Shown here: positions 25,549 through 32,775 of the stretch, piece by piece
Layout: each line of letters opens with the position of its first letter
Numbering within the stretch: position 1 is the first letter of the stretch
NCBI GenBank assembly: GCA_947166385.1
Contig: CAMVEB010000005.1
Location: forward strand, 100,658 to 164,657
Length of the DNA: 64,000 nt
From: an uncultured Clostridia bacterium
GTDB taxonomy: Bacteria > Bacillota > Clostridia > Christensenellales > Aristaeellaceae
Direction: 5' to 3'
Program-made: the position numbers and the translations under genes
Notes under the pieces: generated by a model
What the model saw: the letters and a program-made list of their open reading frames with translations, nothing else
What the model was told of the DNA's origin: nothing
The model's database searches: none

Positions 25549-26011
25549 GGTATTTATCCAGAATTTCCGGCACCTTGTCCGGAGTCAGACGGCCGTACAC
25601 TTCTTCGCCGATCATCATAACGGGAGCCAGACCGCAGGCACCCAGGCACCGTGTCGCATTCAGGGTGAATTTCCCGTCTTCCGTGGTATCACCGGGCTGG
25701 ATCTTCAGCTCCTCAGAGAGCCTGTCGATAATCTTCTGGCTTCCCTTCACGTAGCAGGCCGTGCCCAGGCACACGCCGATCACGTGCTCTCCCTTGGGCT
25801 TCAGGGAGAACTGGGAATAGAAGGTGGAGACGCCGTACACTTCAGACAGGGTCACGCCCAGCCCGTCCGCGATCATCTCCTGAACATCCTGGGGCACATA
25901 GCCGAAGATGTTCATGGCTTCCTGCAGACAGGGCATCACCGCGCCGCGTTCGCCTTTGCGCTTTTCAATGACCTCCTGCAACTTTGCGTACTTTTCCTTG
26001 TTGTCAGGCAT
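25541..26011 (-). CDS. hndA: NuoE-like [2Fe-2S] subunit of the hydrogenase complex
   Basis: A 156-residue thioredoxin-fold [2Fe-2S] subunit (NuoE/HndA). Ligands are seen in GVCLGTACYVKGS near 85 and RCLGACGLAP near 128. The pattern PCLQEAMNIFGYVPQDV near 28 is typical. It is the first gene of the operon, downstream of a promoter and a striking palindrome. ATG 26011 has AAGGAGG 11 nt upstream; the longer frame starts 14 codons earlier without a site. Confidence 0.92.
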   Translation of the reverse strand: MPDNKEKYAKLQEVIEKRKGERGAVMPCLQEAMNIFGYVPQDVQEMIADGLGVTLSEVYGVSTFYSQFSLKPKGEHVIGVCLGTACYVKGSQKIIDRLSEELKIQPGDTTEDGKFTLNATRCLGACGLAPVMMIGEEVYGRLTPDKVPEILDKYRA

Positions 26012-26042
26012 ACAGTCCTTGACCTCCTTATGTATTTTGAAC

Positions 26043-26063
26043 CTTTTGCGCAAAGCGCAAAAG
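26043..26063. promoter_or_regulatory. Perfect palindrome upstream of the hydrogenase operon
   Basis: CTTTTGCGC and GCGCAAAAG form a perfect 9-base inverted repeat with an AAA spacer. It lies between the predicted promoter and the hndA ribosome site, about 32-52 bases before the start codon, where a repressor would act. It does not match the Rex operator (TTGTTAA-N4-TTAACAA). It could equally be a 5' hairpin in the mRNA. Confidence 0.55.
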
Positions 26064-26084
26064 TCCCTTTTCCACGATTATTAA

Positions 26085-26115
26085 TAGTATCATAGATTCA
26101 TAAATCTGAAAAGTG
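26085..26115 (-). promoter_or_regulatory. Candidate promoter of the hydrogenase operon
   Basis: On the minus strand a TTTTCA box is followed after 17 bases by TACTAT, embedded in an A/T-rich stretch that also offers TATTAAT. An inverted repeat AGATT-TATG-AATCT lies within the spacer. Positions are good to a few bases. Confidence 0.5.
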
Positions 26116-26140
26116 TTTTTCCGCTGCTTTTTTAAAAAAT

Positions 26141-26162
26141 GTGGTTAGAAAAATCTAACCAC
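26141..26162 (-). terminator. Terminator after the PHP gene
   Basis: GTGGTTAGA and TCTAACCAC pair perfectly around AAAA. On the minus strand the stem is followed by ATTTTTTAAAA, a proper T-tract. It separates the hydrogenase regulatory block from the hnd operon. Confidence 0.85.
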
Positions 26163-26183
26163 ATGCCTTTTGCATCAATGCTT

Positions 26184-26885
26184 TCAGGGCTCGCTCCGCG
26201 CGCCGCTGACCGTGTCAAACAGCCCCCCCAAGGAGAAGCGCCCCACCTCCAGATCAAAAACAGCTTCCAGGATATCCCCGAGATGATGCGCGTCCGAAGA
26301 CTGAAGGCGCAGCCGGCTGCCCACCAGCCGATCATTCACCGGCAGTTCTTTCCGTACCTCGCATACCGGGAACTCCGGATCCTCCGGAAAGAGACCCAGG
26401 TTCACCAGCAGACCGTGTCCCCGGTTGATATGCGCCGGAACCGCTGCCCCGCCGTGCTCCCGGATAATTCTTGTGCATTCCCCCAGGTTCAGGTCGGTAG
26501 AACCGATGAGCAGCCGTTCTTCCACATCCACAATCTCGTCGTCGGTGTTCATGACATACTGGTTGCCGAAAAAGTCCGGCTTGTTCCTCATCTTCGGCAG
26601 ATGCCCGGTAAAGATCTCGCCGACTTCCACCGCCGTTTCCACGTCCCGGAAGTACCCCAGCAGGTGCACTTCCTCCTTGGTCGTAATCTCCATTCCCGGC
26701 AGCAGGATCAGGTTGTAGTAATCCGCGGCTTCCTTCACATAGGGCAGATTCCGGGCCGTATTATGATCCGTCACCGCGATGGCCTGAAGTCCTTTGATGT
26801 GCGCCATTCCGCAGATATTCGCAGGCGTCATGTCATCATCCGCGCAGGGACTCAGGCAGGAATGCATATGGAGATCAACAAACAT
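26184..26885 (-). CDS. PHP-domain phosphoesterase
   Basis: A 233-residue metal-dependent phosphoesterase of the PHP family. The N-terminus is VDLHMHSCLSPCADDD (HxH metal ligands), followed by AVTDHNT near 45 and a later GMEITTKEEVHLLGYF segment. The start at 26885 coincides with the conserved family N-terminus and directly follows the DRTGG stop. It is the last gene of the regulatory block. PHP proteins often accompany sensory [FeFe]-hydrogenase genes; a nucleotide substrate is possible but not shown. Confidence 0.85.
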   Translation of the reverse strand: MFVDLHMHSCLSPCADDDMTPANICGMAHIKGLQAIAVTDHNTARNLPYVKEAADYYNLILLPGMEITTKEEVHLLGYFRDVETAVEVGEIFTGHLPKMRNKPDFFGNQYVMNTDDEIVDVEERLLIGSTDLNLGECTRIIREHGGAAVPAHINRGHGLLVNLGLFPEDPEFPVCEVRKELPVNDRLVGSRLRLQSSDAHHLGDILEAVFDLEVGRFSLGGLFDTVSGARSEP

Positions 26886-26886
26886 A

Positions 26887-27234
26887 TCAGGAATGCTTCC
26901 CCGGCAGTCCTTTTTCCGCCAGCCGGGCGCAGATTTCATAGGCTGTGAGCGGGCTTTCCAGCACGGTGATGCCCTCCTCCGCCGCTTTTTCCAGCGACGG
27001 CGTTTCCATCTCGATTCCCTCCGGAATAATCACCGCCGCCATTTCCATCAGGCTGGCCACCGCGATCACGTTCATATGGGTCTGTACCGTAACCCAGGCC
27101 ATTCCCGCAGCACCGTGCGCCATAACCCAGCTCAGCAGGTCACAGGTATATCCGCAGGAAACCTCCCTGCCCAGATCCGTTTCCGGCGTTTTGTTTTTCG
27201 CGTTGATCAGTTCCATCATTTCCTGAACAGTCAT
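26887..27234 (-). CDS. DRTGG-domain protein (first copy)
   Basis: A 115-residue small cytoplasmic protein with a DRTGG-type fold: a starting helix MTVQEMMELINAK, a central MNVIAVASLMEMAAVI strand-helix and a tail ending in GITVLESPLTAYEICARL. The domain occurs as a regulatory module, sometimes next to CBS pairs. ATG 27234 has GGAGG 11 nt upstream; an ATG at 27255 overlaps the previous stop and is an alternative. It lies between the sensory hydrogenase and the PHP gene. A second copy sits 1.8 kb upstream. Confidence 0.75.
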   Translation of the reverse strand: MTVQEMMELINAKNKTPETDLGREVSCGYTCDLLSWVMAHGAAGMAWVTVQTHMNVIAVASLMEMAAVIIPEGIEMETPSLEKAAEEGITVLESPLTAYEICARLAEKGLPGKHS

Positions 27235-27251
27235 TTCTTCTCGTTCCTCCA

Positions 27252-28547
27252 TCATTCTCTCGATGTCTTCGCCAGGCTCACCATCTGCTCCGCCATGATG
27301 CGAAGCTGGTTTTTCATCAGATGAATACAATCCATCTTGGTGGCAACCCCCTGAACCACATCCTCCGCGAACGTCCGGCAGGTCGGACTTCCGCAGCTGC
27401 CGCAGTCAAAGCCGGGAAGCTCATTGTACAGCTTCTCGATCTTATCCATCTTCCGCATGGCTTCCATCAGGTCATCATCCAGCTTCATCGCGGAATTGGG
27501 CAGGATGCGGTCGCTCATATACAGGTCATATTTGGTCATCATCCCGCTGTCCACGTTCAGATCAGGATGCTCTTCGCGGGAGGACAGCTTCCGGATTCCG
27601 GACCGGGCCACATAATTATTCTCAAAATTCAGCGGTCCGCCGACACAGCCTCCCGTACAGGCAGCGCCTTCAAAGAACTCCAGCCCGCGCAGCCGGTTGT
27701 CCTCAATCTCCTCCAGCACGTGAATGCAGTTTTCAATGCCGTCCACCGACATCGCGTTCTCCGGGCTCACCGCCATGCTCTCCCCGCCGCTGCGGGCCCA
27801 TCCGACCCCCAGATCCGAGGCTTCCTCCAACGCCTTGTCCTCCGGGGTGGTTTTCAGCTGGCTGGAAAGCAGTCCGTAGATTTCCAGCACCGAGATCGCC
27901 CCGTTCACCGCGCTCTTCGCATGTCCGATCGGATTCCGGATCGCAGTTACCTTTGCCGGGCAGGGAGTGATGAAGAAGCATCCGATCTCCTCCGGATCCA
28001 CGCCATGCTTCCGCGCAAACTCCTTCCGCGCGATCATCGCCGCAACTTCCATCGGCTGACGTACATCCACAATGTGGTCAATCAGATCCGGAAAACGCAC
28101 CTGAATCAACCGGACAATCGCCGGACAGGCTGAGGAAATCACCGGCCGCGGGAGCTTCGGATCCTTCAGCCGTTCCCGGATCGCCTTACTGACCACATCC
28201 GCGCCGCGGGCCACTTCATAAACTTCGTCAAAGCCCATCCGTTTCAGCCCGCCCAGTACCTGGGAAATGCTCTTCAGGTTGCTGAACTGCCCGTAAAGAC
28301 TCGGCGCCGGAAGGGCAATTTTGTACTTAAAGCTGGAAATCGAGCTGAGGGGATCCGTCACCGCTACTTTTGCATGGTATCCGCATACCCGGATACATTC
28401 GCCGCAGTCGATACAGCGCTCGTCAATGATATGCGCCCGCCCGCCACGGACCCGGATGGCTTCCGTCGGGCAGCGTTTCAGGCAGTTGGTGCATCCCCTG
28501 CATTTGTCCCCTTCCAGCCGCACCGAATGAAATCGCTTTTCGTTCAT
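27252..28547 (-). CDS. Sensory-type [FeFe]-hydrogenase-like protein
   Basis: A 431-residue protein with two N-terminal [4Fe-4S] clusters (CRGCTNCLKRC near 16 and CIDCGECIRVC near 42), an H-cluster domain and a C-terminal four-cysteine Fe-S domain (CGSCGSPTC near 390). H-cluster loops are SSACPAIV, ITPCPAKV and AACTGGCVGG; the four cluster cysteines remain, but the loops differ from catalytic enzymes. This architecture matches putative sensory hydrogenases that report H2 or redox state, not the catalytic group. There is no PAS or kinase domain in the same chain, so output may run through the adjacent HATPase and DRTGG proteins. Confidence 0.85.
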   Translation of the reverse strand: MNEKRFHSVRLEGDKCRGCTNCLKRCPTEAIRVRGGRAHIIDERCIDCGECIRVCGYHAKVAVTDPLSSISSFKYKIALPAPSLYGQFSNLKSISQVLGGLKRMGFDEVYEVARGADVVSKAIRERLKDPKLPRPVISSACPAIVRLIQVRFPDLIDHIVDVRQPMEVAAMIARKEFARKHGVDPEEIGCFFITPCPAKVTAIRNPIGHAKSAVNGAISVLEIYGLLSSQLKTTPEDKALEEASDLGVGWARSGGESMAVSPENAMSVDGIENCIHVLEEIEDNRLRGLEFFEGAACTGGCVGGPLNFENNYVARSGIRKLSSREEHPDLNVDSGMMTKYDLYMSDRILPNSAMKLDDDLMEAMRKMDKIEKLYNELPGFDCGSCGSPTCRTFAEDVVQGVATKMDCIHLMKNQLRIMAEQMVSLAKTSRE

Positions 28548-28559
28548 GCTCTTTCCTCT

Positions 28560-28988
28560 TTATGATTGCAGCGCAAACGACATGGTAATCTTCGTTCCGA
28601 TGCCGACTTCGCTCTGAATGTCAAATTCGCTGGCGTTTCGTTTCATATTGGGCAGTCCCATGCCGGCGCCGAATCCAAGTGTTCTGGCCTCGTCACTGGC
28701 TGTTGAGAAGCCCTCTGTCATCGCCTTGGCAATATCCGGAATACCCGGTCCCACATCCTCGGAAATCAGCGTCACTTTTTCCGGATCCACCAGCAGCTTC
28801 AGTGTTCCGCCCAGGGAATGGATCACCAGGTTCAGTTCCACTTCATAGCAGGCCACCGAAACGCGCCGCAGAACTTCCGCGTTTACTCCCAGCTGTTTCA
28901 GCGTCCTTTTGATGGTCGTGGATGCTTCGCCGGCTGTCGTAAAGGCTCCCGCTTCCACCGGAAATGTTTTTTCCAGAATAACAGCCAT
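28560..28988 (-). CDS. Anti-sigma-factor-like HATPase domain protein
   Basis: A 142-residue single GHKL ATPase domain of the RsbW type. The N box is VACYEVELNLVIHS near 47, G1 is SEDVGPGIPDIA near 76, and G2 is GFGAGMGLPNMKR near 104. RsbW-like proteins phosphorylate or bind partner proteins. It follows the second DRTGG gene by 3 bases and precedes the sensory hydrogenase by 12 bases. It has no sigma factor or STAS partner nearby, so the target is unknown. Confidence 0.82.
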   Translation of the reverse strand: MAVILEKTFPVEAGAFTTAGEASTTIKRTLKQLGVNAEVLRRVSVACYEVELNLVIHSLGGTLKLLVDPEKVTLISEDVGPGIPDIAKAMTEGFSTASDEARTLGFGAGMGLPNMKRNASEFDIQSEVGIGTKITMSFALQS

Positions 28989-28991
28989 CCT

Positions 28992-29363
28992 TTACGCTCC
29001 TTCTGCCGCAGGTTTCTTCGGCTTTGTTCCCGGCAGCCCGTGTACATACAGTTCCCCGCAGGCCGTGTAGGTCGTCAGCGGGCTGGAAATCACCGTGATG
29101 CCGGTTTCCTCCGCCATCTCCAGAATTTCCTCACTGGGCATTTTACCCCGTGAAAAGACGATGCAGGTGATATCCAGCATCTCGCTGGTTCGCACCACAT
29201 GCGGATTGATCAGTCCGGTAATCAGCACCGTTTTGTCCTTCACAAAGGCCAGCACATCGCTCATCAGATCCGATCCGCAGGCGGTCACCACCGGCTCATC
29301 CAGCCGTTCTGCCCCGACAAGCACCTTGCCGTCGACAATTTTCATCACTTCTCCGATGGTCAT
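28992..29363 (-). CDS. DRTGG-domain protein (second copy)
   Basis: A 123-residue protein similar in layout to the DRTGG gene at 26887-27234: it begins MTIGEVMKIVDGKVL and ends with GITVISSPLTTYTACGELY, close to LESPLTAYEICARL in the first copy. It retains SDLMSDVLAF and VLITGLINPHVVRTSEM in the middle. ATG 29363 is chosen because GAGGGGG lies 9 nt upstream. The pairing of two DRTGG genes around a sensory hydrogenase suggests a shared regulatory complex. Confidence 0.75.
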   Translation of the reverse strand: MTIGEVMKIVDGKVLVGAERLDEPVVTACGSDLMSDVLAFVKDKTVLITGLINPHVVRTSEMLDITCIVFSRGKMPSEEILEMAEETGITVISSPLTTYTACGELYVHGLPGTKPKKPAAEGA

Positions 29364-29377
29364 CTTTTCCATCCCCC

Positions 29378-30160
29378 TCATTTTTCTTCCGGAATCGGTT
29401 CCTTGCCAACGCACCAGCCCCTCACCTTGTTCACCGTGCGTTCCACGGCATCTTTGCTGTTGCCCCAGGATTCCTTTTCAAACCGGTAGTCAAACTTCTT
29501 GATGAACCAGGAAATCTCCTCCTGGATCCGGTCCATGTTTTCCTTCTGGACCCGGGTCAGTGTCGTGATCAGTTCTCCCAGTTCCTTTGGCGCCAGTTCC
29601 TCCTCCGCCGCCTCCAGCAGCCTGGCCATATGGGGCAGGCAAAGCCCTTTGCTTCCCGCAAAGCGGGTGCGGAAATCGGTGTCGTTCTGATACAGATGGA
29701 AAAAAGTATGCAGATAACGCCGCATGTTCTCCTCAATGGTCTCACACATCAGGCAGCTGCCGGCCATTTCCGACAGTTCCGACGCGCATTCCCGCACGGC
29801 AGCATTCGCGTTTTTTGCCTTCCCGCCCAGCCGCCCGGCCAGGCCGATCCCTTTGAGAGCATCCGCCGAGCTGTCCAGTTTTTCGTAAATCTTTTCCGTT
29901 TTCTTCCGGATCTCAATCATATGGCTTTCCAGCATCAGCGCGTGGCCCAGCCGGTTGCTCATTCCATACAGCATCGCGTGATGATGGCGGCAGAATCCCT
30001 TGTCATTGACCCGGACACGAACATCCGGCTCCATGACAGAAGCGCCCAGGTACCGCTCCGCCTCTCCCAGCTCCGTCCGGCGTTCCAGAGCGCACAGCAG
30101 GCATTCGCCTTCCAGCTTCATGGCATCCCATACCGGAATCGTGTCAATATGATATCTCAT
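29378..30160 (-). CDS. DUF6062-family protein
   Basis: A 260-residue cytoplasmic protein with the family pattern CLLCALERR near residue 20, GFCRHHHAML near 55, CLMCETIEENMRRYL near 133 and GLCLPHMARLLEAA near 165. The paired Cys/His motifs look like metal or Fe-S sites. Function is unknown. The ATG overlaps the stop of the dCMP deaminase gene (ATGA), and the next gene is a DRTGG protein, so it is transcribed into the hydrogenase regulatory block. Confidence 0.75.
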   Translation of the reverse strand: MRYHIDTIPVWDAMKLEGECLLCALERRTELGEAERYLGASVMEPDVRVRVNDKGFCRHHHAMLYGMSNRLGHALMLESHMIEIRKKTEKIYEKLDSSADALKGIGLAGRLGGKAKNANAAVRECASELSEMAGSCLMCETIEENMRRYLHTFFHLYQNDTDFRTRFAGSKGLCLPHMARLLEAAEEELAPKELGELITTLTRVQKENMDRIQEEISWFIKKFDYRFEKESWGNSKDAVERTVNKVRGWCVGKEPIPEEK

Positions 30161-30609
30161 TCCGCTTCAAACCTTTCCAGCGTAACTCCTGCCTCCGCAA
30201 ACAGCTCCAGCGTAAACGCATCCGGATAACCTTCCTGATAGATCACCCTGCGGATGCCGCTGTTGATGATCATCTTGCAGCACATGGAACAGGGCTGGTG
30301 GGTACAGTACAGCGTTGCCCCGTCAATGGACACTCCCAGTTTCGCCGCCTGTACGATCGCGTTCTGCTCCGCATGCACGGCATAACAGGTTTCCATCCGG
30401 GTACCGCTGGGGATTCCCAGCTTATCCCGCAGGCACTCCCCTTTCTCCCGGCAGGTTTTAATCCCGGCCGGCGCACCGTTGTATCCGGTGGTCATAATCC
30501 GTTTGTCCTTCACAATCACGCAGCCGATGCTCCGGCCGGCCCGGAAGCAGCTGGACCATCCCGCGATGGTATATGCCATTTCCATAAAACGCTTATCCCA
30601 TTTATCCAT
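30157..30609 (-). CDS. dCMP/cytidine-type deaminase (ComEB-like)
   Basis: A 150-residue zinc deaminase. The active-site motif HAEQNAIVQAA lies near residue 83 (His and Glu), and HQPCSMCCKMI near 110 supplies the two cysteines. GCVIVKDKRIMTTGYNGAP near 29 is the usual dCMP-deaminase front. It probably turns dCMP into dUMP for thymidylate synthesis. It stands upstream of the DUF6062 gene with a 4-base overlap. Confidence 0.9.
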   Translation of the reverse strand: MDKWDKRFMEMAYTIAGWSSCFRAGRSIGCVIVKDKRIMTTGYNGAPAGIKTCREKGECLRDKLGIPSGTRMETCYAVHAEQNAIVQAAKLGVSIDGATLYCTHQPCSMCCKMIINSGIRRVIYQEGYPDAFTLELFAEAGVTLERFEAE

Positions 30610-30703
30610 CCCCGCATACCGCCTTTTGGATATATGTATTGGTGATTTTTTACATTATAACGGAGAATCTTTCCGTTCGTCAATGTTCCGTTTTCAGGCC
30701 GGA

Positions 30704-31822
30704 TCATCGGATCAGATCATATTCCCTGGTCCCCAGGCCGATCTTTTCTGCATGCTCCAGGCATTCCCGCCAGCTCGTATTCGGATGAACATCCTTGAAA
30801 GGATCATGATGCGTATGGAACTCCGGCATACTCAGCTGATCTGTCAGCTGGCTGTTCGGCAGCGGATCCGCCGCCAGGCACAGATCCGCGCAGGCCTGGT
30901 CCAGTGCCACCGGATCAAAGGAAGCCAGCATGCCCAGGTTCGGAAGGATCGGCGCGTCGTTCTCCCCGTGACAGTCACAGTCCGGGGATACATCCATAAT
31001 CATATTGATGTAGAAGACAGGCTTTCCGGCCGCAATCGCCGCGGAATACTCGGCCATCTTGCGTCCCAGCGCTTCCGAAACGCTGTCGAACGCAGTATAG
31101 ATCGCGTCAAAGGCACAGGCGCCGATGCACCGGCCGCACCCCTTGCACACCGCCGGATCAATCAATGCCTTCCCGCTGTCATAAGAAATGGCGTCCGATC
31201 CGCATTCCCTGGCACACTGCCGGCACATCCGGCAAAGGTCAGGATTGACTGTCGGCTTTCCTTCATTATGCTGCTGCATTTTCCCGGCCCGGCTGCCTCC
31301 GCCCATTCCCAGGTTCTTGATGGCACCGCCGAAGCCTGCCACCTCATGGCCTTTGAAATGACTCACCACAATGATGACATCCGCGTCATACAGTGCTCTG
31401 CCGATAGCGGCTTCCCTGCAATACACCCCGTTCGGTACGGGAACCGTCACATCGTCCGTGCCCTTCAGGCCGTCAGCGATAATATTATGGCAGCCTGTTG
31501 TTATATAATTGAATCCGTTGATGTCCGCGTTCAGCAAATGGTCCACCGCATTCTTCCGGGATCCGGGATACAGGGTGTTGCAATCCGTGAGAAAAGGTTT
31601 TCCGCCCAGTTCCTTGACCAGGTCCGCCACAGCCTTGATATAGTTGGGCCGCAGGTAAGCAAAATTCCCCAGTTCACCAAAATGCAGCTTGATCGCCACA
31701 AACTTACCGTCGAAATCAATCCGATCCATTCCCGCTTTCCTGCAAAGCCGCTGAAGCTTCACCCCCTGGCTGACATCCAGCTTGGTACGAAAATCAGTAA
31801 AATACACTTTCGCTTTCTCCAT
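30704..31822 (-). CDS. DUF362 protein with two ferredoxin-type [4Fe-4S] clusters
   Basis: A 372-residue protein with the DUF362 core (IKLHFGELGNFAYLRP near 48 and LTDCNTLYPGSR near 78). A di-cluster ferredoxin insert holds CRMCRQCARECG near 195 and CKGCGRCIGAC near 222. The function is unproven; the family is common in anaerobes. It has its own promoter and precedes the dCMP deaminase gene by 94 bases, so it may be a separate transcript. GGAGG is 10 nt before the ATG. Confidence 0.85.
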   Translation of the reverse strand: MEKAKVYFTDFRTKLDVSQGVKLQRLCRKAGMDRIDFDGKFVAIKLHFGELGNFAYLRPNYIKAVADLVKELGGKPFLTDCNTLYPGSRKNAVDHLLNADINGFNYITTGCHNIIADGLKGTDDVTVPVPNGVYCREAAIGRALYDADVIIVVSHFKGHEVAGFGGAIKNLGMGGGSRAGKMQQHNEGKPTVNPDLCRMCRQCARECGSDAISYDSGKALIDPAVCKGCGRCIGACAFDAIYTAFDSVSEALGRKMAEYSAAIAAGKPVFYINMIMDVSPDCDCHGENDAPILPNLGMLASFDPVALDQACADLCLAADPLPNSQLTDQLSMPEFHTHHDPFKDVHPNTSWRECLEHAEKIGLGTREYDLIR

Positions 31823-31889
31823 GTTCCTTTGCCTCCGATTCTCCTGAATGTGTGTTTCATTCTTTGCTTTTCTGACATGTGCTGACGAG

Positions 31890-31918
31890 ATTATAACACA
31901 TTAGATTCTGTATGAAAA
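31890..31918 (-). promoter_or_regulatory. Promoter of the DUF362 gene
   Basis: On the minus strand TTTTCA (31913-31918), a 17-base spacer and TATAAT (31890-31895), about 70 bases before the start. The rest of the 31823-32046 gap shows no other clear feature. Confidence 0.75.
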
Positions 31919-32046
31919 CACAAAAATTCTTTTCTTTGTGTCCCTGCGAAGTGTTTTTCCAACTGTATTCCTGCATGCATATCTTCAGCACCGAGAAAAG
32001 CTATTCTGCCCATGATCATCCAGTTGTTTTCCGGAAAATGAAAAAC

Positions 32047-32070
32047 CCCAGGAACCTTATAATTCCTGGG
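32047..32070 (-). terminator. Terminator of the tRNA-Met pair
   Basis: CCCAGGAA and TTCCTGGG pair perfectly around an 8-base loop; the minus strand continues GTTTTTCATTTT. It lies 10 bases after the second tRNA. Confidence 0.88.
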
Positions 32071-32080
32071 ATTTCCGGTG

Positions 32081-32154
32081 TGGCTCAAATAGGACTCGAA
32101 CCTATGACACTCCGGGTATGAACCGAATGCTCTAGCCAACTGAGCTATTGAGCC
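32081..32154 (-). tRNA. tRNA-Met (CAT), elongator
   Basis: A 74-base cloverleaf: acceptor GGCTCAA/TTGAGCC, D arm GCTC/GAGC, anticodon loop TTCATAC (anticodon CAT), T arm ATAGG/CCTAT with TTCGAGT. The acceptor is fully paired, so this is the elongator. CCA is not encoded. It lies 6 bases after the initiator tRNA on one transcript. Confidence 0.95.
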
Positions 32155-32160
32155 AGATCG

Positions 32161-32233
32161 TTGCGGGGGAGGGATTTGAACCCCCGACCTCCGGGTTATG
32201 AGCCCGACGAGCTGCCAGCTGCTCCACCCCGCG
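32161..32233 (-). tRNA. tRNA-fMet (CAT), initiator
   Basis: A 73-base cloverleaf with anticodon loop CTCATAA. Two marks of an initiator are present: the first base pair of the acceptor is a C-A mismatch (CGCGGGG against CCCCGCA), and the anticodon stem has three G-C pairs in a row (GGG/CCC). CCA is not encoded. Confidence 0.95.
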
Positions 32234-32264
32234 GCATCCGCTGCTCTCGCAAGCGGCAACGCAT

Positions 32265-32293
32265 ATAATACAGGACGAACGGATAAATGTCAA
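32265..32293 (-). promoter_or_regulatory. Promoter of the tRNA-Met pair
   Basis: On the minus strand TTGACA (32288-32293), a 17-base spacer and TATTAT (32265-32270), a near-consensus sigma-A promoter. The -35 box overlaps the stop codon of the ThrE-type gene. Confidence 0.85.
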
Positions 32294-32775
32294 GGGGTAA
32301 TTTTCTTTTCAGACATGTGATGCCTTTTCCCGGCAAGGGTGCAGATCGCATGATCCGTATAACCGCCCGCCGCCAGGCCAAGGGCGATCATTACAACGGT
32401 AATCATGGCCTCAATCCCGATTTCTGCGCCAACATTGATTTTCCCGCGGCCCAGGAACGACATCATGCGGTAAAGCCCCAGGCCGGGAACTACCGGCACG
32501 ATGGCCGACATCAGGAATACCGTGCTGATAATCTTCAGCTTCCGTGCGAAAAGCTGCCCGGCCATGGAGCCGAAGAAGGCGCCGATGAAAATGGCCATCG
32601 GGTCCGGAATGGACAGCCGGGTCAGCCCCCAGTAAACCAGGTAGGAAAGCGCGGCAATCAGGCCGGATGAAAGCCAGGCACGTTTTGGCACATGGACGAG
32701 CATGGCAAAGCCGATCGTGCCGAAAAAAGCGCCGAGAACGGCACGAATGATTTCCAGCCACAGCGGTTCCGGCAT
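32290..32775 (-). CDS. ThrE-type threonine/serine exporter, small subunit (ThrE_2)
   Basis: A 161-residue membrane protein with about five helices (near residues 8-25, 35-50, 58-75, 85-110 and 122-140), the C-terminal half of the ThrE exporter family (DUF3815). ThrE exists as one chain in corynebacteria and as two in many Firmicutes. The ATG overlaps the stop of the larger half (TGATG), which argues that the two are made together and form one transporter. It probably exports threonine or serine, although substrates in clostridia are untested. Confidence 0.82.
   Translation of the reverse strand: MPEPLWLEIIRAVLGAFFGTIGFAMLVHVPKRAWLSSGLIAALSYLVYWGLTRLSIPDPMAIFIGAFFGSMAGQLFARKLKIISTVFLMSAIVPVVPGLGLYRMMSFLGRGKINVGAEIGIEAMITVVMIALGLAAGGYTDHAICTLAGKRHHMSEKKITP

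Noticed and set aside
26043..26063. Rex operator before the hydrogenase operon
   Set aside because: The palindrome does not match TTGTTAA-N4-TTAACAA.
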